Below the pieces are notes generated by a model. That model worked only from the letters and a program-made list of their open reading frames with translations. It ran no database searches and had not been told where the DNA came from. Positions 43,090 to 51,950 of a DNA stretch of 64,000 nt are shown here, piece by piece (the stretch's first letter is position 1; each line of letters starts with the position of its first letter). Source of the DNA: Oscillospiraceae bacterium NTUH-002-81 (GTDB taxonomy: Bacteria > Bacillota > Clostridia > Lachnospirales > Lachnospiraceae); assembly GCA_032620915.1 (NCBI GenBank), contig CP136052.1, forward strand, positions 217,001-281,000, in the 5' to 3' direction. The position numbers and the translations under genes were made by a program.

Positions 43090-44232
43090 ATGAAAAATAT
43101 TGTATTTGACCATGTGGATAAGGCCTATGGGAAAAACGTGATCGTCAAAGATCTGAATCTGGAAATCAAAGAAGGGGAGCGGCTCATCCTGCTGGGACCT
43201 TCGGGCTGCGGCAAATCCACCACCCTGCGGATGATCGCCGGGCTGGAGGACATTACGGCGGGCACCATTTCCATGAACGGCGCGGTGATGAATGAGGTGC
43301 CCAGCGGCAAGCGCAGCGTGTCCATGGTGTTCCAGAACTACGCGCTGTTCCCGCACATGACGGTGGAAAATAACATCACCTACGGATTAAAGGTACATAA
43401 AATGGACCCGAAGGAGATCGATATCCGGCTGGAGGAAGTGCTGGAAATGCTGGATCTGAAGGGACTGGAAAAAAGAAAGCCCAAGGATCTGTCCGGCGGC
43501 CAGCGACAGCGGGTGGCCCTGGCCCGGGCGGTGGTGAAGCGTTCCGATTATTTCCTGCTGGACGAGCCCCTCTCTAACCTGGATGCCCAGCTGCGCCTGC
43601 GGGCCCGCAAGGAGCTGGTAAAAATCCATGAGCTCTATCACCAGACGTTTGTCTACGTGACTCACGACCAGATCGAGGCCATGACGGTGGGCCACCGGAT
43701 CGCTCTGATGAACCAGGGAAAATTGCAGATGCTGGATACGCCATCCAATGTATACAACCGTCCGGCCAACGTATTTACGGCAAAATTCATCGGCTCCCCG
43801 TCCATGAATATCACCGAGAGTACCTATATGGACGGTCAGCTGAAAATCGATGGTCAGCGGATCGAGCTGCCGGATATGTGGAAGGAGCTGGCGGCCAGAC
43901 AGTCATCCAACCGGCTCTATTTCGGCATCCGGCCCGAGCATGTGAAGCTGTCCACGGAGAGGCTGGACAACGCGCTGGCAGGTACCGTGAAGTATGTGGA
44001 GGATTATGGCAACCGGTTCGGCGCCTATGTGGATGTGGGCGGCGTGGAGTTTATCGCTGTGGGGGAGGAAAAGATGCCTCCTGCCGGAGCGAAGGTGTAC
44101 TTCCGCCCGGATTTTGAACGGATCCATTTGTTTGATTATGAGAGCCAGGAATCCATTGGATATCCCAGCCGTCTGAATAAGGAGAAAATCGATGGAAATA
44201 TTAATCAGTACGAATATGTATCAGGCATGTGA
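43090..44232 (+). CDS. ABC transporter ATPase (UgpC/MsmX-like)
   Basis: The 380-residue protein has Walker A GPSGCGKST (about 36-44), signature LSGGQRQRVALARA (about 131-144) and Walker B FLLDEPLSNLD. A C-terminal TOBE-like regulatory domain follows (YFGIRPEHVKLS onward, about 275-365). It would energise both neighbouring permeases. The start at ATG 43090 has GGAGG five bases upstream; ATG 43078 is possible. The 3' end overlaps the next gene by 41 bases, so the last residues are shared sequence and may be variable. Confidence 0.9.
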   Translation: MKNIVFDHVDKAYGKNVIVKDLNLEIKEGERLILLGPSGCGKSTTLRMIAGLEDITAGTISMNGAVMNEVPSGKRSVSMVFQNYALFPHMTVENNITYGLKVHKMDPKEIDIRLEEVLEMLDLKGLEKRKPKDLSGGQRQRVALARAVVKRSDYFLLDEPLSNLDAQLRLRARKELVKIHELYHQTFVYVTHDQIEAMTVGHRIALMNQGKLQMLDTPSNVYNRPANVFTAKFIGSPSMNITESTYMDGQLKIDGQRIELPDMWKELAARQSSNRLYFGIRPEHVKLSTERLDNALAGTVKYVEDYGNRFGAYVDVGGVEFIAVGEEKMPPAGAKVYFRPDFERIHLFDYESQESIGYPSRLNKEKIDGNINQYEYVSGM

Positions 44233-44992
44233 TTTTGCAAAAGTATTGGAACTGACGGACGCTTTTTCCCAGGAGCGGGTGGGTGTGGAGGTATTCTCCA
44301 TGTTCCACGATCCCGTATTTGCGGATGTATTGCGCGCTTCGGAAGAAAAACTGTCCACTCTGCCCATCAGCTTCCACGGGCCTTACGCCCAGACCGAGCA
44401 TTCCCGTCCCAAGGGAACCCCGGCCTATGAGCGGAGCATGGGCTTCTACCGGGAGATGCTGCCCTTTGCGAAGCGGCTGCACAGCAGCTACGTGGTGTTC
44501 CACCACAACAACTGCAAGGTGCTGGATGTGGATCGGGAAGCCATGTTACAGACTGCCGATGAGAACCTGCGGGAGCTGACCGCCCTTTCCGAGGCGGAGG
44601 GCATCCCGGTGGCGGTGGAAAATGTGGGCATTAAGTCCATGGGCAATGTGCTCATGAACCAGGAGCAGTTCATTGTGGAATGCCGGAAGCTGCCCAACCC
44701 GGTGCTCATCGACATCGGCCACGCCCATGCCAACGGCTGGGATCTGCGGCACGTCATGGAAGCGCTGCAGGACAAGATCATTTCCTACCATGTGCACAAC
44801 AACGATGGCGTCCATGACTGCCACCAGCGCATTTATAACGGCACGCTGGACTTCAATGCCTTCCTGTACGATGTGCGGGAGCTGACGCCGAAGGCAGACC
44901 TGGTGCTGGAGTATGCGCCGGATGTGGCGGCGGATCAGGCGGGGATACTGAAGGATGTGAAGACCCTCTGCCAGTTCCGGGAGACGGTGTAG
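44192..44992 (+). CDS. Sugar phosphate isomerase/epimerase-like TIM barrel
   Basis: The 266-residue protein has the xylose-isomerase-like AP endonuclease-2 fold. Likely metal ligands lie in VAVENVG (near 146), DIGHAHANG (near 175), YHVHNNDG (near 200) and LEYAP (near 238). It ends an operon of phosphatase, binding protein, two permeases and ATPase, so it probably isomerises or epimerises the imported sugar. An endonuclease IV role is unlikely given the context. It overlaps the ATPase gene, and a terminator follows. Confidence 0.85.
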   Translation: MEILISTNMYQACDFAKVLELTDAFSQERVGVEVFSMFHDPVFADVLRASEEKLSTLPISFHGPYAQTEHSRPKGTPAYERSMGFYREMLPFAKRLHSSYVVFHHNNCKVLDVDREAMLQTADENLRELTALSEAEGIPVAVENVGIKSMGNVLMNQEQFIVECRKLPNPVLIDIGHAHANGWDLRHVMEALQDKIISYHVHNNDGVHDCHQRIYNGTLDFNAFLYDVRELTPKADLVLEYAPDVAADQAGILKDVKTLCQFRETV

Positions 44993-45050
44993 GAGGAAGC
45001 TGATCTGTCCAAATTCCCCTGCGTTGATGGAATATGTATACAAATATAGA

Positions 45051-45101
45051 ATATCCCGTGGAATTGACCGAATCTTTGAGGACGGTTTTCCCACGGGATA
45101 T
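45051..45101. terminator. Bidirectional terminator after the ABC uptake operon
   Basis: ATATCCCGTGG (45051-45061) pairs exactly with CCACGGGATAT (45091-45101), followed by TTTTT. GACCG/CGGT pairs inside the loop. It separates the convergent binding-protein-like gene. Confidence 0.85.
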
Positions 45102-45152
45102 TTTTTGTATCAGGTACCTTGGCATTGTATGCCCTAGGCGAAGTGGCATCAT

Positions 45153-46298
45153 TTACTTTGCCTTTTGTAATAATTCATCAATGCTCCGCAGCCCGTCAAT
45201 CTGCGCCCATCCGGTGGGGGCGTATCGATCCAGCTCGGACAGGGTCATTTCCTGGGCGCCCAGGCGGACGCCGCCTGCAAAATCGATCCGCCCGGCAAAG
45301 GGCAGGTCAAAGGGGGCTTCCTCCATGGCCCGGGTAAAGTTCTCCCAGGTGGGTGTCTCCCCGTGGAGCCGTTTCAGCGCCTCACAGAACACATAGGCCG
45401 CCATCCAGCCGCAGTGGGCGTAGGCATGGAGCGCATAGTCCCCCAGCCACTCCGAGGCCTCCTCCAGATTGTGCAGGTGTTCGTTCTGATAATCCACCCA
45501 GCTGGGGGCGTACAGCCGGTATTGCCCCAGCACATCGTCAAAAATCTTAAAGGCTTCCGTGATGATCATATTGACATAGCTGGTGATGGCCGGGCGGGTG
45601 TTCTTCTGTCTTGCCAGTTCCAGTGCCGCCGGGGCAAAGGCCGCCCGGGAGCAGGCCAGCACAATGGCATCCGGGTTGTGGGACAGCACCTCTGCCACCA
45701 CCTCCGGCAGCGCCTGTTCCAGCGCCTCCGGCGCAATGGAAACGCCCCGGGCCGTGCAGGGGAGAGAAAGCTTGCCGCACTGACGATGGATGCCGTCCAT
45801 GATATCCCGGCCGGTGTCATCCTCCGAGTAAATCACACCGATGGAGGAGGCGTGCAGGTCGGAGACACACCGGGCCACCAGCCCGCGGCCCTCGGTCACA
45901 TAAATCGTCTGAATGGGAAAACAGCGTCTGCCCTCTGCCGGGGTCTGTACCTGTTCCCCGTACAGATCGTGGATGGCGGTGAAAAAATACACCACTGGCA
46001 TGCCGCTTTCTTTTACTCGATCCAGAGTGGCCGACACCACCTCAGAGCCGAAATGGCCAATATATGCAAAAACCTCTTCTGAGAGAAAGTGTTCTAACAG
46101 CTTCTGTCCCCTGACAGGATCATTGCCGTCATCCTGGTGAAGAAAGCGGATCTTTCTTCCGTCAATGCCGCCGGCAGCATTGACCATGTCAAAATAGGAC
46201 CGGATCCCGGCGTTCATGGGATCGCCGCTGGCAATGTAGGGGCCGGACATCGGCGCGCTGTTAGCGACGATGATTTCTGTATCAGTGATGCCTTTCAT
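45153..46298 (-). CDS. Signal-less LivJ/AmiC-like ligand-binding protein, paralogue 1
   Basis: The 381-residue protein has the type I periplasmic-binding fold of branched-chain amino acid receptors (EIIVANSAPMSGPYIASGDP, then YFDMVNAAGGIDGRKI). It has no signal peptide or lipobox: the mature fold begins by residue 8. It should therefore be cytoplasmic, like AmiC of Pseudomonas, a ligand sensor rather than a transport receptor. Its ATG directly follows the stop of the HTH regulator gene, and its ribosome site lies inside that gene, so the two are coupled. No ABC permease is nearby. Confidence 0.83.
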   Translation of the reverse strand: MKGITDTEIIVANSAPMSGPYIASGDPMNAGIRSYFDMVNAAGGIDGRKIRFLHQDDGNDPVRGQKLLEHFLSEEVFAYIGHFGSEVVSATLDRVKESGMPVVYFFTAIHDLYGEQVQTPAEGRRCFPIQTIYVTEGRGLVARCVSDLHASSIGVIYSEDDTGRDIMDGIHRQCGKLSLPCTARGVSIAPEALEQALPEVVAEVLSHNPDAIVLACSRAAFAPAALELARQKNTRPAITSYVNMIITEAFKIFDDVLGQYRLYAPSWVDYQNEHLHNLEEASEWLGDYALHAYAHCGWMAAYVFCEALKRLHGETPTWENFTRAMEEAPFDLPFAGRIDFAGGVRLGAQEMTLSELDRYAPTGWAQIDGLRSIDELLQKAK

Positions 46299-47859
46299 TT
46301 ATGCATCCTCCCTTGTCGTTATAGTTGATTCACTGGCTGCAAGTGCATCGATCAGTTCCCGGATCTGCTGAATGGATGCGTTTCTTGCGTAGGGCTGGAA
46401 CTGCCGGTACTGGATCGTCTGGGAAAGATAATCCCAGAAGGCAGAGGCCATATTGGGCTCTGTCAGTTCGAACAGGATCGGCGGGTCGTCTTCCTTTAGG
46501 ATCATGACGCCATTTTCTTCGTTACAATACAAAGAATAGCCATCTGCTTCGTCCGGCGCGATAAATACGTTGAAATTCTCATACAGGGTGAGCAGCCGTA
46601 AAATGTTCTGCAAATGGTCTGTGTAGGTCTGGGCGTTGTAGAAGATCTGCATGTCACGGTCCGTGGTGATGCTGCCGACCAGGGCTTTGCCGGAGAGGAT
46701 GTCCTCTGGTTTTGCCAGGCGGATGATCTGGAATACCGGATCTGTTTTCAGTTTTTCTTCAAACCGGGCCGAGTACCGGGAAAAGCTTTCCAGAAAATCT
46801 TCGGTTACCTGCGCGGGAAGGGGATGGGAAATGCTTTCCAGTACCCGGGGCGGCAGGGTGATGAGAGACGGTGCATCAGAGCGGGAGATCAGGCTGCCGC
46901 CTCTGCCTTCAAAGGAAAACAGTTCCGGCAGTACCAGCCGGATGTTTTTTGCCGGATGGATCTTGATCAGTGGTTTGCACAAGGCCAGGTAGCTGTAGAA
47001 TTCGTTGGTAAAGGAATCCACGGTCAGCTTGTCGGTAGACATGAAGTTGGCGGTGGTTTCCATGTTTTCACCGATGGAGGTGGCGAATACGGCCGCTTTG
47101 CCGGACACCACCGACAGGGTCCGCTTATAAACCCCGTCCCGGAGTCTCGGGTAGTAATAGGGTTCTACGGCACCGCTGGTGTAAAAAGGCAGCCACTGGT
47201 GGATCACGTCCAGCATTTCGTCAATATCCCGGCTTACTTTGTGGATGACCTTGATCTTATAGCCTTTCAGGATCAGCTGCCACAGAAGGGTAAACCATTC
47301 CTGGGAAAAAGAGGAATTGTCCAGCATCCATTTGGAGTTCTCGTCCGAAAACAGCAGAAGCGTCCCGGGTGCGGGTTGCTGCAGCGCCAGATTAAACAGC
47401 GCGATCGTCGCCTGCCGCCGTCCCTCCATGCCGTAAAACATCCGCAGATCCTGGCCGTCTTTCTTCGCTGCTTCCCGCTCGGCTGCCTGCCGCTTGGATG
47501 CGTTGGCCGAGGATGGTTGGGACAGATCGGACAGCAGTGTTTCCAGCCGGGAACCCGACGTCTCCTCCTTTGATTCCAGCCACTGGAAGAGGAGCAGAGA
47601 CAGTTCATCCACATCCTGCATGGATGAGATTGCCGGCTGGTTCATGGCCGTTGCCAGCGCTGATCGGATATATTCTTCGGTACACCGTCTGGCAAAAAAA
47701 GAGGCGATGGATCGCAGATAGTCTGCATGCGGCACGCTGCGCTCTCCCCCTGCGCAGACGGCTGATGTAAGACGGATCCAGGGAAAGATGTTTTGCCAGC
47801 ATATTGTTTGGCGTGTTTGTTAAATTAAGCAAAAAGTTCAGTTTCTCTGAAAATTTCAT
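46299..47859 (-). pseudogene. XRE-type HTH regulator with large C-terminal domain, frameshifted in a G5 run
   Basis: The HTH start (KFSEKLNFLLNLTNTPNNML, then HLSLDPSYISRLRRG) is in a different frame from the 478-residue remainder. Removing one G from the run at 47746-47750 joins RRG to ERSVPHADYLRSIASFF, for about 519 residues. Residues 8-60 form the HTH. The rest is a large domain of no recognised family, possibly ligand- or protein-binding. A perfect palindrome lies upstream, next to its promoter. The two flanking genes encode cytoplasmic binding proteins, likely partners in sensing. Confidence 0.8.
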
Positions 47860-47909
47860 GTAACCCTTCTTCTTTCTTCCTTACAGTACGTTGTATAGCT
47901 GTTGCTTAC

Positions 47910-47938
47910 AGTATATCAGACGAAAAGAGCAGATTCAA
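47910..47938 (-). promoter_or_regulatory. Promoter of the HTH regulator operon
   Basis: On the minus strand TTGAAT (47938-47933) and TATACT (47915-47910) are 17 bases apart, facing the regulator gene. Confidence 0.7.
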
Positions 47939-47941
47939 CGT

Positions 47942-47960
47942 TTGTCACGGAGCGTGACAA
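47942..47960. promoter_or_regulatory. Perfect palindrome between divergent promoters, candidate operator
   Basis: TTGTCACG-GAG-CGTGACAA sits between the minus-strand -35 (47933-47938) and the plus-strand -35 (47970-47975). The position would let one dimer control both promoters. The adjacent XRE-type regulator is the obvious candidate to bind it. Confidence 0.65.
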
Positions 47961-47969
47961 GGGGAGGCA

Positions 47970-47997
47970 TTGACAAAGAATAAAAAAACTTTACAAT
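47970..47997 (+). promoter_or_regulatory. Promoter of LivJ-like paralogue 2
   Basis: TTGACA (47970-47975) and TACAAT (47992-47997) are 16 bases apart, upstream of ATG 48072. Confidence 0.7.
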
Positions 47998-48071
47998 AAA
48001 ATTATAGAAAAAAGATCGGGGCGGGCCAGTCAGCCATAAAATTTGGCTCCGGAATCATAAAAGGGGAATAA

Positions 48072-49217
48072 ATGGAACAGGCACAGGGTGTTTTTGAGGA
48101 TAAAATCATCGTCGCCAACAGTGCGGCAACCACCGGGATTTTTGCGACAACGGGAGATCCGCTGAACGCAGGTATCCGGGCATATTTTGATATGGTGAAT
48201 GCAGAAGGCGGGATCGACGGCAGACAGCTGATTTTTCTGCATGAGGATGATGCCTATGAGCAGGGGCGGGCGCAGACGGCACTGCGGCATTTTCTCCGGG
48301 AACGGAAGGTGTTTGCTTATGTGGGACATTTTGGTGCTCCTGCTGTGCGGGCAACGCTGGAGGAGATTCACGCATCCGGGATGCCGGTGGTGTATTTTGC
48401 CACAGGTATCGGGGAATTATATAAGGAAAAGGCAGAGACGGCAATGGACGGCGCCTGTTGTTTCCCAATCCAGCCCATCTATATCACCGAAGGCCGGGTG
48501 ATGGTGGCCCGGGCGGTGGGCAATTTTGGCGCCAGAAGCATCGGTGTCATTCAGACGATGGACGATACGGGGAAGGATCTTGGTGCAGGTGTGAAAATGG
48601 CCTGCGAGAAGCTGGATCTTCCCTGTGAGATTTTCCAGATCCGGGCAGACGCCTGGGATGCGGATCGGGCAGCGGAAGGGATCAAAGCCCGTCAGCCGGA
48701 TTTTGTCATTGTGGCAGCGGCGCAGGCGGCAGCGCCGGAGATTATCCGTACGCTGGCGGCCCATCATGTGAGAATTCCGGTATTTACCACCTATCTGAAT
48801 ATGGTGCTGACACTGGCCCAGCAGATTTTGCCGGTGACAGAAGGAATGTTTCCGGTGTATGCCTCCGGCTGGCTCAACTATGAGGAAGAGCGGGGGAAAA
48901 ACCTGGAAGCAGCCTCAGAATGGCTGGGGGATTATGCCATGAACACGTATGCGCACTGCGGCTGGATCGGCGCCCATTTCCTCTGTGAGGGACTGCGGCG
49001 GCTGAAAGGACATGCGGTGACCTGGGAGAGCTTCCGGGAAGCGATGGAGGAGCGACCCATCATGAATCCCTTTGGCGGCATGATCGATTATGCCAGAGGC
49101 CGGCGGCTGGGAACCCAGGAGATGAGTATGTGGAAGCTGGATGGAAAAGCACTGATCGGCTGGAAAGAGGTGGACGGCCTTCGTTCCATCGGTGAGATCT
49201 TGCGGGGAATCGCATAA
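48072..49217 (+). CDS. Signal-less LivJ/AmiC-like ligand-binding protein, paralogue 2
   Basis: The 381-residue protein has the same length as paralogue 1 and is collinear with it: IIVANSAATTGIFATTGDPLNAG, YFDMVNAEGGIDGRQL, VFAYVGHFGAP, NLEAASEWLGDYAMNTYAHCGW. It too lacks any signal peptide. The ligand pocket residues differ in places, suggesting different but related ligands. AAAGGGG precedes ATG 48072. Transcription diverges from the regulator across a shared control region. It ends at a strong terminator. Confidence 0.83.
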   Translation: MEQAQGVFEDKIIVANSAATTGIFATTGDPLNAGIRAYFDMVNAEGGIDGRQLIFLHEDDAYEQGRAQTALRHFLRERKVFAYVGHFGAPAVRATLEEIHASGMPVVYFATGIGELYKEKAETAMDGACCFPIQPIYITEGRVMVARAVGNFGARSIGVIQTMDDTGKDLGAGVKMACEKLDLPCEIFQIRADAWDADRAAEGIKARQPDFVIVAAAQAAAPEIIRTLAAHHVRIPVFTTYLNMVLTLAQQILPVTEGMFPVYASGWLNYEEERGKNLEAASEWLGDYAMNTYAHCGWIGAHFLCEGLRRLKGHAVTWESFREAMEERPIMNPFGGMIDYARGRRLGTQEMSMWKLDGKALIGWKEVDGLRSIGEILRGIA

Positions 49218-49233
49218 TAGGCTATACTGGAAG

Positions 49234-49278
49234 AAAAGAACCGTTGCAGACTGATGTGCGACCTGCAGCGGTTCTTTT
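49234..49278. terminator. Bidirectional terminator
   Basis: A 16-base stem with one mismatch (49234-49249 with 49263-49278) has A and T runs at its two ends. It lies between convergent genes. Confidence 0.88.
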
Positions 49279-49306
49279 TGTACAATAACTGTATAAGGAG
49301 TAAAAG

Positions 49307-50428
49307 TTAATTGTCCAGGAATTCGCGGACTTTCTCAGCAAAGAGGTCTGTCCGTAAAATACCGGCCATGTGACCGTAGTCACTGTCCAGAATGTAAGAC
49401 TCGGCATTGCCTCCCAGCGTGTTGATGCGGTCTGTCACCCAGGTGATGAACTCCCACGGGTGCAGGGCATCCTGTCTGCACGGTACGGCCAGTACCTTTG
49501 CGCGGATGCGGGATAATGCTTTGTCCAGATCGCCGCCGTAGGGGCGGGATACGTCATAATTGATGCACATACGACAGGTGTAGATCCAGTGGTTCAGATC
49601 TGTGTACGGAACAGACTGCATGACAACCGCGTTTAACGCTTTTTCGAAGGTGGTCTGTCCGGTGACACTTTCCAGGTTTTCCTGATCCTTCATGGTCTCT
49701 CTCGGGTAAACCCGTTCAAAGAAACCGGCGTGGAAAGCGGCTACGTTCATCATCTGCATGGCCAGCGCCAGACTTTCTGTGGGCTGTTTTTCCTGGTCGT
49801 AGTAATTGCCGTTGTTCCAGAGCGGATCCAGCTGTGCCACACGGATGCCGTGCTGCAGCGGGCTGAAGGAGCCGTATACCGGATGTCTCGGTGTGCCGAT
49901 GACCGGAATGATCTTGTCCATCATATCCGGGTAGGCAACCGCCCACTGCCAGGAACACATGGCACCGAAGGACGGACCCATGACTGCTTTTAAGTGGGTG
50001 ATCCCGAGAGATTCCAGCAGAAGCTTCTGGGTGTTGACAACGTCAAGCACTTCGGGAACCGGGAAATCCAGTGCATACGGTTTTCCTGTGGAAGGATTGA
50101 GGGTCATGGGGCCGGTGGTGACAACGGTGGGATTCTTGGGCCCGCAGTTGCACAGGTTATCCGAACAGATGACGAAATATTTATCTGTATCAACTGCTTT
50201 GCCTGGGCCGATGAGGCCGTCCCAGAAGCCGCTTACAGCGTCGTCCTCCGCATATTTTCCGGCACAATGGCTGGAAGCGGAAAAGTAGTGAGCAACAAGA
50301 ATGGCATTGCTCTTGTCTGCATTCAGCGTGCCGTATGTCTCATAGCCCATCTGGACCGGGAGTGTACGGCCGTTCTGAAAGGAAAAGGAATCAATATGAA
50401 ATACTTTTTTTTCTGCGATCAAACTCAT
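49307..50428 (-). CDS. MetX-like alpha/beta hydrolase / homoserine O-acyltransferase family protein
   Basis: The 373-residue protein has an alpha/beta-hydrolase fold. The nucleophile is likely Ser153 in GPSFGAM, with acid Asp in VPCRQDALHPWEF near 320 and His in DYGHMAG near 351. NPSTGKPYALDFPVPEVLDVV resembles the homoserine O-acetyltransferase family, though several MetX-like proteins are esterases instead. It follows the GntP-type permease gene by 35 bases, so it may process the permease substrate. ATG 50428 was chosen because the upstream extension is unlike the family. Confidence 0.8.
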   Translation of the reverse strand: MSLIAEKKVFHIDSFSFQNGRTLPVQMGYETYGTLNADKSNAILVAHYFSASSHCAGKYAEDDAVSGFWDGLIGPGKAVDTDKYFVICSDNLCNCGPKNPTVVTTGPMTLNPSTGKPYALDFPVPEVLDVVNTQKLLLESLGITHLKAVMGPSFGAMCSWQWAVAYPDMMDKIIPVIGTPRHPVYGSFSPLQHGIRVAQLDPLWNNGNYYDQEKQPTESLALAMQMMNVAAFHAGFFERVYPRETMKDQENLESVTGQTTFEKALNAVVMQSVPYTDLNHWIYTCRMCINYDVSRPYGGDLDKALSRIRAKVLAVPCRQDALHPWEFITWVTDRINTLGGNAESYILDSDYGHMAGILRTDLFAEKVREFLDN

Positions 50429-50463
50429 AGAACTGTTTTCCTCTTTTCCTGATGAAATAAATG

Positions 50464-51780
50464 TTAAACGATACCTGCCAGTGCCATGATGATACAAAGG
50501 ATGGTCAGGAAGATCGGCATGATAACGGTCAGAGGGAATACATGCTTGTAGGATCCCTTCGGTGTTACGCCGCATACGGTACACATGGTAATGAAGGTTG
50601 CGCAGTGCGGCAGAGTGTCCAGACCACAGCAGGCGATAACCATCAGACGATGGAAGGCTGCCGGGTTAATGCCTAAGTTCAGGTAGCTCTCCAGCATGGA
50701 GTTTGCGAAGATCTGCAGACCGCCAAGTGCTGTTCCGGTGATACCTGCAACGACGTTGACGGCAACGGCTGCGGATACGTACGGGTTGAAGGTGTGGGAA
50801 AGTCCCATAGCAAAATCCAGGAAATACTGGAAGCCGGGCGCGTTCTGTACAACACCTGCGAATCCCATTACACCGCCGGTCAGCATCAGAGCTGTGATGG
50901 AAGACCAGAAACCGGTGCAGAAGGTGGAAAGAACTTTGCCTTTCAGGGCAGAATAGTTAAATACAATAACGAGAACCGCTGCGGCCAGCAGAGAGGTGTT
51001 GATGCAGTCGATGGTTCCCATCTTCTCTTTTAAGAAGAACATCATTAAAATAACGACAACCAGAGGCAGGATGGAAGACCAGAACGGCGGAAGAGATTTC
51101 TCACCGGTCTCCTCGGCAAGATCTGTGCCGGATACCACATAGCCGTTTCCTTTTGCCTGCTCCTTCTTTGCTGCGATGGTGACGTATACGCAGGCAATGA
51201 CAAGACCAACGATGCAGGCGATGGTTCCCATGACAGGTGCTGCGTAAGCGTTTGTGCCAAGCGCAGTCTGTGTCAGGATCGCATTGGTACTGGTGGGGTT
51301 GCCCGGCAGGCAGAGGCAAAGGGTAACGGATGCGCAGAGGAAAATACCAGGCATCAGTTCCTTGGTAATGTTTGCCTTACGGAACATGGGAGCGGCGATG
51401 GGGTATACTGCAAATACGATAACGAAAGCAGAGATACCGCCCATTGCCATCAGCAGCGTAACAACGATGCAGGCTACCGGCGCCCATTTGGTACCGAACA
51501 GCTTGAACAGCTGGGTGGCAACCGATTCGGCAGCGCCGCTGATCTTCATCAGTTCGCCGTATGCTGCGGCCAGACCGAAGATCAGGAAATAACTTCCTGC
51601 GAAATTTTTCATGCCGGTTGCGTAGGAATCGGAAAACGTTCCCCAGAACGGCATACCATTTGTGATGATGACGATTGCCGCTGCGATCAGAGAGGAGACG
51701 AAAGCGTTGACGCCTTTGTAACTCAGAACGATCAGGGCAGCAATGCCAAGGAGCAGACCAACTACACCTAAAACACTCAT
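50464..51780 (-). CDS. GntP-family permease
   Basis: The 438-residue protein has about 12 membrane helices and belongs to the GntP/CitMHS-type ion transporter group. Features include NGMPFWGTFSDSYATGMKNF, LCLPGNPTSTNAI, and a second-half repeat GLDTLPHCATFITMCTVCG. Members import gluconate, hydroxybutyrate or other organic acids by cation symport. GGAGG precedes ATG 51780. The MetX-like gene lies downstream in the same direction, so the two form a likely operon of unknown substrate. Confidence 0.82.
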   Translation of the reverse strand: MSVLGVVGLLLGIAALIVLSYKGVNAFVSSLIAAAIVIITNGMPFWGTFSDSYATGMKNFAGSYFLIFGLAAAYGELMKISGAAESVATQLFKLFGTKWAPVACIVVTLLMAMGGISAFVIVFAVYPIAAPMFRKANITKELMPGIFLCASVTLCLCLPGNPTSTNAILTQTALGTNAYAAPVMGTIACIVGLVIACVYVTIAAKKEQAKGNGYVVSGTDLAEETGEKSLPPFWSSILPLVVVILMMFFLKEKMGTIDCINTSLLAAAVLVIVFNYSALKGKVLSTFCTGFWSSITALMLTGGVMGFAGVVQNAPGFQYFLDFAMGLSHTFNPYVSAAVAVNVVAGITGTALGGLQIFANSMLESYLNLGINPAAFHRLMVIACCGLDTLPHCATFITMCTVCGVTPKGSYKHVFPLTVIMPIFLTILCIIMALAGIV

Positions 51781-51855
51781 AAATAAAACCTCCTAATGAT
51801 TTGATAAACTGATTGTAAACGAAATAAAAAATAAATAAAATATGTCTAAAGGGTT

Positions 51856-51900
51856 TGTCAATGACAGGGGAATTGTCATAAAATATGACATGATATGACA
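51856..51900. promoter_or_regulatory. Cluster of TGTCA/TGACA inverted repeats in a divergent control region
   Basis: TGTCA-A-TGACA (51856-51866), TGTCATA-AAA-TATGACA (51874-51890) and a further TATGACA (51894-51900) lie between the GntP and YitT genes. The regular pattern suggests a multi-site operator. The binding protein is unknown. Confidence 0.5.
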
Positions 51901-51950
51901 GAAAAAATATAAAATATGAATAAAAATGAAAAGAAACAAAGGAGAGAGAC

